Of a DNA stretch of 64,000 nt, positions 24,810-35,469 are shown piece by piece. The stretch comes from Microglena sp. YARC. Its lineage: Eukaryota > Chlorophyta > Chlorophyceae > Chlamydomonadales > Chlamydomonadaceae. Location of the stretch: assembly GCA_022414725.1 (NCBI GenBank), contig CM039463.1, positions 89,064,823-89,128,822 of the forward strand, written 5' to 3'. A program made the position numbers and the translations under genes. The first letter of the stretch is position 1. Every line of letters starts with the position of its first letter. The notes under the pieces were generated by a model. The model was not told the origin of the DNA. It worked only from the letters and a program-made list of their open reading frames with translations, and searched no databases.

Positions 24810-27800
24810 GTGGTCCCGCCACATCAGGGAGGTGGGTTCAACATCTGTGCTCAGTTGCAAGTTGTGGTATTGCTTTATTTACAGGGCCACACCAGGTCAA
24901 ATCCCCCATGAAAAGGGTGAATCAGGGTGAATCAAGGTGAATCAAGGATAAGTTGATAAATTAAGTTGAATCAAGGGTGAATTAAAGGTGCATTAAAGGT
25001 GAATTAAGGTGATCAAAGGTGAACCAAGGTGAATTAAGGTGAATCAAGGTGAATTAAAGGTGAATCAAGGTGAACTATCTGTGAATTAAGGTGAACTAAG
25101 GTGAACCTCGGTGAATTCCAAATGCACGAAACCTTCAACTTAAGAGCATCAAATAAACTTGTTTAGTAACCTGAACCTTTTCCCTGATGAGCAATTCCAC
25201 ATAAATTTGCTTTTTTAATTGCATCCTCTTTCAGAACATGAAGTAGCCTTGTTAAGGATAAACTCGAACTGTTCTGATCTTTCAGCTGTATGAAACCAAC
25301 ACGTGGATTTTCTCATAGGTGACCCATTTCTACATAGCCCATTTCTAGGGGTATGAAACAAGGACAATATCATACGATGTATTGTACTTTTGGACAAGTC
25401 CCCCTTCTGGGGGCGGGAGCCCAGGGCCACCCTGTGACCGACCGTTTGACCACAAGAAACCCTGGTCCTAATTATCTTGTAAACCTGGCTTTCGGTCTGC
25501 AACTCCATATGCGTAGCCATTAAGCACTTGTCGTTCCGATAGCCAACACTCTCTGCCAATTTTCTGCGTCGCTTGCGACACGCCAGGGACTTCTTGTACC
25601 AAATATCGTACAATGTATCGTACACTACTGAACAACACTTTTGGGGAGACGTGCGATGTTGACGACCCTTCACATATCTGACTTTCCTTGCACGTACCCT
25701 TGTATGCTGTATGTTGTATGCTGTATGTTATATGTCATATATGTTGTATGCTGTATCTGTCTGTTGTATGCTGTATGCTGTCTGTTGTATGCTGTATGCT
25801 GTATGCTGTATGCTACTGTCCAGGGGTAGCCAAATAGGCCTTATAGGCTTGCCCAACCCACGTCGAATTACCGGTAATCAAGATCACCTCTAGATTGCCA
25901 GGAGGGGCTACAATGGCTGGTCTAGTACTTTATAATTGCTTTATTACTTGTACGCCTGTGATTTTGGGATGGTTGGAAGACCCCTCCCCCCCCCCCCCCC
26001 CCCCTCCCCAGATGTTTTGGAGCGAGCTTGTCTTGGGTCAACTATGGCCTGTCTAAACCGATATGATTTCATCGAATGCAATGTAATAAGAAGCACTCTA
26101 TCGCTTTGCCCCAAAACTGTAGGTGCCCTTATGGAGTCTGAAGTTTGCCAACCCCACTAAGTCTTCTGAAGGATACTGCGTGTTAGACTACCACAGTGTA
26201 GTCATCCAGGTAAATATCTAGGCTTGTCAAGTAAAAACAATAATGAGAACGCCTGGTGGGGCTTGGTATTAAGGGAGCCCCGTCGTACGGCGGTGAGGAA
26301 CGGGCTGCTACTTTACCTGGACAAAGCTACCATGGGGGCATGCTGTATGTATGTGTGGGGTTTATTTATGTATGTGTATGTGTATGTATGTATATGCATG
26401 TGTGTGTTATGGGATGGTTTGACTTCAGCATGCAATCTGTGTCAACATATTTTTGGCGGAGCCCCCCCTCCTGGGGGGCCGGATCCCCCAGGGTTACCCA
26501 TTTGTTCGTTTGTGCATCCGGCCGACCGAAAAATTGAAGCCTGAAACGACAGCCAACTGTCTCATAACTAAGTGGCTTCGGTCAGCTCCATCGTTGCCAC
26601 CTTTCGTTCCGTTGCCAACACACTCTGCCAATTTTTGCGACGTTGCATAGGACTTGTTAGCTTAAATATTAGAGGATGGGCAAATCACGTCAGTCTATCT
26701 TTGTACTCTTAGACTGTGAGACACACACACACACACTCAAAAACACACACAAACACACACTCAAACACACACACATACTCAAAAACACACACACTCATGA
26801 ATACATTTTCGGCTTGCTTACATGTGCTCATGCTCACCATGAAGTGCACCTAACACACACACACACACACAAGCACACACACATGCATGCTCATGAGTAC
26901 ATATTTGGCTTACTTACATGTGCTCATGCTTACCATGAAGTGCGCCCACTCTTTTGTAGGAGTGGCAACTCCATTCAAAATTAATCCTCGGTTTCGCTGG
27001 TTTGTGTGGGGAGACCCACCTCCTGGGGTGTAATTCCTTTTACAACCAGGTCGCAACTAAAAGAAATGATCCTCCCATATAATATTGATAATAACAATAT
27101 TATCCATATCATATTGGTAATAATCATATTGGTAATAATAATGTTATCCATATCATATTGGTAATAATCATATTGGTCATAATAATGTTATCCATATCAA
27201 ATTGGTAATAATCATATTGGTAATTATAATGTTATCCACCACTTCGTATTCCACATTCAAGTGCTTCTGTTGATTTAGCTATTTTAATTTATGCTTCATC
27301 ACTCTGGTATTTGCGATGTGGCTTCGATTGAAATGTAATCATATCCGCTTGTTATGCGCACAAATGATTATTATTCTAACTATTTTTAATTGGTAATCGC
27401 CTCAATTTGCTTTTTATTATCAAGAACGAAAAATAGTAAATATCCCCCCCCCCCCACACACACACACACACTCACACAAATGCACACACACGCACACACG
27501 CCCCTGCCCCTCCTTCCCACCCCCACCACTTACCCCTCCCCACCCACCCATCACCCTGCCCCCTGGCCTCCTCCCCACCCCACCCCCACCCCCCACTGCC
27601 CACCCTGCTCCTCCCACCCTCCCCGTGCAACTCCCAACATATGCTAGTGGACCATAATCCCTAAACCCTAACCCTAAAACCTAAACCCTGTGAAACTCCC
27701 AACAGATGTTAGTGGATGATTGACCCTAAACCCTAACCCTAAAGCCTAAACCCTGTGCAACTCCCAACAGATGTTGGTGGACAATAAACCCTAAACCCTG

Positions 27801-30800
27801 TGCAACTCCCAACAGAAGTTAGTGAACAATAAACTCTAAACCCTAACCCTAAACCATGTGCAACTCTCAACAGATGCTAGAGGACAAAAAGAAGGGGTCT
27901 CTTAGCAATCCATCCATTCATCCAGATCTGTCTCCTGACAATGGCCGCAGGACCTCAGATAATTCTCTGATGGCCAAGAAGAGCATTTTGAGTCGAGCAG
28001 GATCCAAGGTAAGACAACAAAATGCAAAACAACACAATGCAAAACAACACAATGCAAAACAACATAACGCAACACAGCACAATGCAACACAACAGAATGC
28101 AACACAACACAATGCAACACAACAGAATGCAACACAACACAATGCAACACAACAGAATGCAACACAGCACAATGCAACACAACACAATGCAACACAGTAA
28201 AACACAATGCAACACAGTACAACACAATGCAACACAACACAAAGCAACACAACAAAACACAACACGTCACAATGCAACACAATACAATGCAACACAACAC
28301 AATGCAACACAACACAACACAACACAACGCAACACAGCACAACACAACACAACACAATGCAACACAATGTAACACAGCACAATGCAAACAAACAACACAA
28401 CAACAATGCAACACAATGCAACAACAAATGCAACAACACAATGCAACACAGTGCAACACAGCACAATGCAACACAACACAATGCAAAACAATGTAACACA
28501 ACACAATGCAACACAATGCAAAACTATGTAAAACATCACAATGCAAACAACACAACACAATGCAACACAATGCAAAACTATGTAACACATCACAATGCAA
28601 GCAACACAACACAATGCAACACAATGCAACACAATGCAAAACAATGTAACACAGCACAATGCAAACAACACAACACAATGCAACACAATGTAACACAGCA
28701 CAATGCAACACAACACAGCACAATGCAAACAACACAATGCAACACAATGCAACACAACGCAAACCAACACAATGCAACACAACACAACACAATGCAACAC
28801 AATGCAAACAACACAATGCAACACAACACAATGCAAACAACACAACACAATGCAACACAACACAATGCAAAACAATGTAACACAGCACAATGCATTCAAC
28901 ACAACACAATGCAACACAATGCAACACAATGCAACACAACACAATGCAACTCAATGCAACACAATGCAACACAACACAACACAATGCAACACAATGCAAC
29001 ACAATGCAACACAACACAATGCAACACAATACAATGCAACACAACGCAACACAATGCAACACAACACTCGGATAAGGCTCTGCTGACCAAGAAGAGCACT
29101 GTGCATAGGACATGCTCCCAAGTGAGGCAGCCAATCCAAACATAACCTAACCAAACCAACTCAAACCAAAAGAGAAAAAAGCACAACACAACAAAACACC
29201 AATGAGAGCGCTTTGAGTAAGCCAGTCTCCCAGGTCAGACATCACAACAAATCCAAACCAAATAAAACCAAACCGAACCAACACGAACCAAGACCACCAA
29301 CACAACACAATGCAACACAATTCATCTGAAACCAAACCAACACCAACACCACAATACCAAACCCAAAACACGGCACAACGCAACACAACACACTTTCCCA
29401 CTCCCCCGCCTCCCCACTCCCACCTCCATCTCCCACCCACCTCCCCCTCCCACTCTCCCACCTCCCACCTCTCAACCTCCCACCTCCCCACCTCCACCTC
29501 CCACTCTCCATCCCACCTCCCACTCCCACCTCCACTCACCCTCACCTCCACCTCCCACCTCACCTCCAACACCTCCCATCTTCCCACCTCCCAACCTCCC
29601 ACCTCCCCACCTCCCATCCCCACCTCTCCACCTCCCACCTCCCACCTCCCTCCACCTCCCACCTCCCACCTCCCACCTCCAACCTCGCCATCTCACTCCC
29701 ACCTCCCACCTCCCACCTCACCTCCACCTCCCATCTCCCACCTCCCACCTCCACCTCCCACCTCCCACCGTCCACCTCCCACTCTCCCACCTCCCACCTC
29801 CCAACTCCCCACTCCCACCTCCCCTCCCCACCTCCCACCTCCCACCTCCCCACCTCCCCACCTCCACCTCCCCACCTCCCACCTCCCACCTCCCAACCTC
29901 CCCACCTCCCACCTCCCCACTCCCACCTCCCCACCTCCCACCTCCCACCCACCTCCCACCTCCCACCTCCCACCTCCCCACCTCCCACCTCCCACCTCCC
30001 ACCCCCACCTCCCCACTCCCCACCTCCCACCTCCCACCTCCCACCCTCCCACCTCCCACCTCCCCACCCCTCCCACCTCCCACCTCCCCACCTCCCCTCC
30101 CACCTCCCACACCTTCCCACCTTCCCACCTCCCACTCCCACCTCCCCACCTCCCACTCCCCCGACCTCCCACCTCCCACCTCCCCACTCCCTCCCATCCC
30201 CCTCACCACCTCCCACCTCCCCACCTACCCCCACCTCCTACCCCACCTCCCACCACCTCCCACCCTCCCACCTCCCACCTCCCTACCTCCCATCTCCCCA
30301 CCCACCTACCCACCACCTCCCACCTCCCACCTCCCACCCTCCCTCCCCACCTCCCATCTCCCACCCACCTCCCACCTCCCACCCACCTCGCCCACCATCC
30401 CAACCTCCCACCTCCCACCTCCCACCTCCCACCTCCCCACCTCCCATCTCCCACCCACCTCCCCACCTCCCACCTCCCACCTCCCCACCTCCCACCTGCC
30501 CGCACCAGTCTCAAAAACAGATGAGAGCTCACGAGAAGGTTGCAGAAACACAGATAGCCTCCGGCACCGCCACCTACTGCTGGGATCTCGACAGCACCAT
30601 GGCCTTCCCCACTCGCCTGCTTTCGTACGCCGATCATGCATTGAGGGTGAAAGCTGTCGAGGGGTTTGCCTCGCGCCTGCAGAGGTGGGTTGAAGCTTGA
30701 GGGAGTAGGAGCGTTGTTTTTTGGCGGAGCCCCTCCTTCTGGGGGAGGGGAGCCCCCCGGATCACCCCCGGCCCTTCCCCCCGGGGTCACCCTCACCTGT

Positions 30801-33800
30801 CGTCCGTCCGCCGATCAGCGACCGCCCCCCCAAGACGAAGCCTGACACGATAGCCAACGGTCTCATAACTAACTGGTTTTGGTCCGCTCAATTCCGTTGC
30901 CAACACTCTCCGCCAATTTTCCGCGTCGCTTGCGATGCTGCTAATAACTTGTGTTTTGTGTGACACGTCGCCATTCCGTCGCTGAATGGTTACACATGGG
31001 TCTGGCTAAACTAGTCAGAAATTACCCCCAAACCCCTCGGGCTCCATGCTCCGCGGGGTCGGGGGGCAGCGCATCGCACTGCAGTCGCACCGAGTCGCAC
31101 AAAAACAAGTGGAGCAGGGGATGTAGTGAGCGAGGGGTTGCTTCTGGCATGCTATATGCCAATGCAATTTCACTATTGATTTACTGCATACCAATTGTAT
31201 TTCACTGCTGGCATAAAATGAACGTATGAGTGTTTACTGCTGTCATAATATATACCGATGAATGTCTACAACTGGCATAATATTTACCAATGATATTTAC
31301 TAATGGATTTTGTACTTCTTGCATGACACATACCAGCCGATATTAAAAATAATTACTCCATGCCCACAAACCAATCTCCCCAACGTTGGTCACGAATGTA
31401 GGTAGGTAGGTAGGTAGGCACGTATGTATGTATGTATGTATGTATGTGAGTATGTATGTATGTATGTATGTATGTATGTATGTATGTACTAGTACGGTAG
31501 CCCGTGTGGCCGTTGGCCACCCCCCACCCTGGTCCTGGGACCTGGTCTGGAATACTGAATGGGTTACACCCTTGTATGTACCCACACTGTCTAGATATCC
31601 CCCCCATCAAAACAAAAAATACATTACGCATGCCCCCCCACCTTCCCTACTCCTCTATAACCCCCCCCCCCCCCCCCCCCCCCCCAAAGGCCTACATGAT
31701 CCCCTACTTTGCCCTAAATCTTCCTGCCCCCCATCCTCACACCCTGGACTCACATCCTCTTTCTCCCCCTGACCCACCACCACGACCACCCAGCCAAAAA
31801 GAAAGACCCACATTATCCCCTACGTCCCCCGACCTCTCCCTGCTCCTCACCCACCCACACCCACACAAACACAGCCATCCCCACGCAGGGTTGGCCACCC
31901 TCGACCCTCCTCCGAGAACCTGTGAAAGCTTGCATAGCTATCGACACCGCAGAGAAAAACACGCCTGCGCGATCGCAAAGCTACATACATGAAGCTTTCT
32001 TCGCGCTCATTTGCCCGGTCGGGCCAGTGGTGTTGACCGAAAATCCATTTATCACCGCTGGAAGGTATTATTGAGCAACCTTTGCTTAACAGGTGCAACA
32101 GCTTCTGAAACTGTTGGACGGTAGTCAAAAGTCGAGTCGGCTAAACGGCGACGCTGGTTTACATGGCCCCTGTCCACGTCGTTCTCCTGAGCTTGCCTTG
32201 CTCGCTGAGTGGCAGTTTCCACTGCTCTTCTGGCATCTAAAATTGGTTGCTGGTGCGGCATCATGGTGGCCTCAAGAAGCAACAGCTTGTAGACAATGAG
32301 CCTAATCGCCATGTGTGCTTAAGTTCACGAAGAATCAAACGAGCTCGACAAAGGATTGAAACTACTTCGATTTTCTTTGAGGCATGATTAGGAAGGAAGA
32401 TCTCGAATGGAATGGTATGGTGGAGAAGCTGCGCTGGGAAAAAGTTGTCAAGTGAAAGGTTGAAGTCGGGAGTACCTTGTACAGGGGTTGTTCGGAATCT
32501 TCACGGCAAAATCTGAGCTGGCCGGAAGCTGGCCGCGTCTGGTCCGCCATGTGGTGACACCGCGAAGAATTTGCCGGTCAGGGCCGGTCAATAGCGATGT
32601 CCCCGTATGTTTACATATATATAGATGTATCTATGTACTAGTACGTTAGCCCGTGTGGCCGGTGACCACACCCCTCCCCTCCCACCCATACAAACCTGCA
32701 TAAGGGCAATTTAGACACACACACACTACCACCACACCACACACACATCTCCCCTGCTCCCCATCTCTCCCTCCTCCCCCTGCCCACCCCCAAGGCCCCA
32801 ACCCCACAAAAACAAACGCACTCATCAGTCTTCCCTTCTTCTCCCTACCGCTTGCATGCCACTTGAGCTGCAAGGTTTGATCGTGAAGAAGACTAAGGGG
32901 GGACAAAAGGTTGACATGTGGGTGATTTAACCAAGCAGATCCAATTAACCAAAAACTTGCAAACGATTGAATCCCGCGGAGCACTGGGCTCGCGCAACCG
33001 CAATACGACTTGCCTGCAGCATCTTCTTTACATGCAGTTGGGCCGGGAATCTGTCGCTTTTACCTCTAAATACCTCATTTAGCCAACTCTGCCATGCCCT
33101 CGGTACAGCATACTGCGCAGGGACATGTTTCCCCATTCTATGGTAGAAAACTTCGACTTCCGTCCGGTCAACATTTGCTGAATCAAAAATCGCAGCGCCT
33201 TGCTTAGCGATCATCGGTACAATGAAAAGAGATTGCATAGATAGGATGAGCGGTCCAAGGCTACTCGCAACCACTGGCTGCCAACCATGGCAAATGTGAT
33301 GCACTGGCATGGTGAAAGTGCACATGCGTGAAATGAATAGTGGCAACGCTCGCAGGCGAAGAAAAGAAGCATGGTTACATGAAGAAATCGCAATTACTCG
33401 CAAGCTGGTGAAATTAATTGTTGGCCCTTTCTTCCCTGCTCTGGCAAGCTCACTTTGAGCGCTGGCTGGCGGTGTTGCGCGCCCTCATGTCCATTAGGAC
33501 CGTTGGCTTGCATCATGGAGCATAAGCAGCGGACCGCATCAAGAAGTTTGCATCGCTCCTGTTCTCGTCGGTCTGGAGAGCTTGCCTTTTGGTCTGAGGA
33601 AGAGCTCGCTGGCTGGCTGTATTCACTGCCCTCCTGCCTAAATTTGGTTGATTGAGCGCTTGCATGGTGGCACTGAGAAGCAAAATATTAGTCTGAGCGC
33701 CATAATCTGAGATGGCGCTCAGAACGAATGCGGGGAAAGATAGATACAGATATTGAGCGCCATGATTGGTCTGAAATGGCGCTCAGAACGAATGCGGAAA

Positions 33801-35427
33801 AAGATAGACACAGATATCGCCTGCGCGCAATGCTATTTAACGCATGTGCTCTGTCATTTTGAAATTCGGGTGGGTGGGAAGTCGGGATAGTTAGTTGGGT
33901 GGGGAGGCGGCATAGTAAGGCCACGCTAGGTTCCCTAAACCCTGAACCTGTATAACGAAAAAGCTCCGAAAGCCAGCTAGCACCACCTCGTATACTTACA
34001 TAAATATAGATGTATGTACTAATAGGGTAGCCCGTGTGGCTGTACCCCCCACCCCCCACCCCCCCTCCCACCACGAACAAACAAAGAAGCTAATTAATTA
34101 ACTGTGGTAATTAACCAATGTCACATCTTGGCTGTGTGTGTGACTGTACAGGGTGGACCGCGTCACCCCTGCAGGGGGTTAAGCTCAAACGTCATTTCTA
34201 CCCCAACTACCTTTCTAATAACTACCTAAGCAAGCAACTAACCAACCAACCAACCTGTATAACCAGCTAACGTTCTAGCTAACTTCCTAGCTGACTAAGT
34301 TACCAACTGACCAACCAACTAACTAACTCGCTCACTACACTAACTAACCAAAAACACCTCTTGGCTGCGTGTGTGACTGTACAGGGTGTACCGCTTTATC
34401 CCCGCGGCAAAGTATGTTGAGCACTTCTGCTCAAACCGAAACCACCATCCGAGGAAGATGGACGGCGCTTGGTCTCACGTCCCACCACCTGTCTGTGACC
34501 CTATCAAGAGCCGCGACCCTTCTGTTCTGTGAGTGAAGAATACATCAATAAATAGTCAATGCCTTATTACGAGGCATTAGGTTGAGGGGGCCAGCTTGTT
34601 TGCTTGCACCGGGGGCAGCCATTAATGTTCGTCCTGGGCGGGTATTACGGGTAGTACCCGGGTAGTACGGGTAGTACCCTGCGCGTCGATTAACATTTAG
34701 GGCGCGTCGACTCACAAATACCCCTCGCACACTGTGTACCGCTTAAGAAGTTGTCATCTTCGCCTCCGTAATTGAGTGAATGCGGTCGCAGGTGCAAATT
34801 TTCGACGACCAGCCTTCCAAAGTTCAAGAATGGCGGGCCAATTAGCTAAAAACGACTGGAAACCTGGCAATCGTTGTGAGGTTCTTCCCGACTATAGCTT
34901 ATTGCGCAATGTATATGTGTTATACTAATCTTTAAGTTGACGCTGTAAGCATCCCCATCCAATTTGAGAAACATATAACCCTTTTATTCCACTTTTCACT
35001 AATCAATTTTGGGGTATTACCGGTAATACCCGGCAACCCAGGACAAACATAAAAGTGTAGTACATGAATAAATGTGATCACTTGATGAAGTAATCAATGA
35101 TACCTTTTCAAGTAGTCAAGTATAGTGGAGTCACACACCTGAACACACCCAACCAAAATCAGCTCCCCCCCCCCCCCCCCGTATCTGAACACACCTAACC
35201 CAAAGCCAAACATTACTCCAAGCCTAGACTTAAACCCTATCCCTAAACCCTATCCCAAAAACAAAACCTAGAACCAAACCAAAACCAATCGAAGTCCAAA
35301 TCAAAATCAAAACCAGTACGAGGACCAGTAACAATAACAATACCAAAACCTGTACCACCGCCACCACCACCACCACCAATACCGCTACCAGCACCAATAC
35401 CAATACCTGACCTCCATGACTCAATAA

Positions 35428-35469
<42 letters not shown>

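Noticed and set aside
24832..24832. Using the stronger donor GAG|GTGGGT for NTAQ1 exon 1
   Set aside because: It leaves one extra base and breaks the frame into exon 2. The weaker site at 24810 keeps the phase and ends at the expected family position.
27656..27860. Chromosome end (telomere)
   Set aside because: CCCTAAA words are few, interrupted, and flanked on both sides by kilobases of unique sequence and an NTAQ1 exon.
28009..29065. CRISPR-like array
   Set aside because: The units are contiguous and irregular, without unique spacers, in a eukaryotic intron.
27900..29190. Large Cys/Leu/Val-rich (minus) and Thr/Gln/Asn-rich (plus) proteins
   Set aside because: They are translations of the AACACAATGC minisatellite, whose period lacks stops in some frames.
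29310..30524. 404-residue Pro/Ser/His-rich protein and Gly/Trp/Glu-rich minus frames
   Set aside because: They arise from the CCTCCCAC array in an NTAQ1 intron.
33688..34080. 130-codon minus-strand frame
   Set aside because: It spans a 62-bp tandem duplication and an M1 tail and has no coherent motif.
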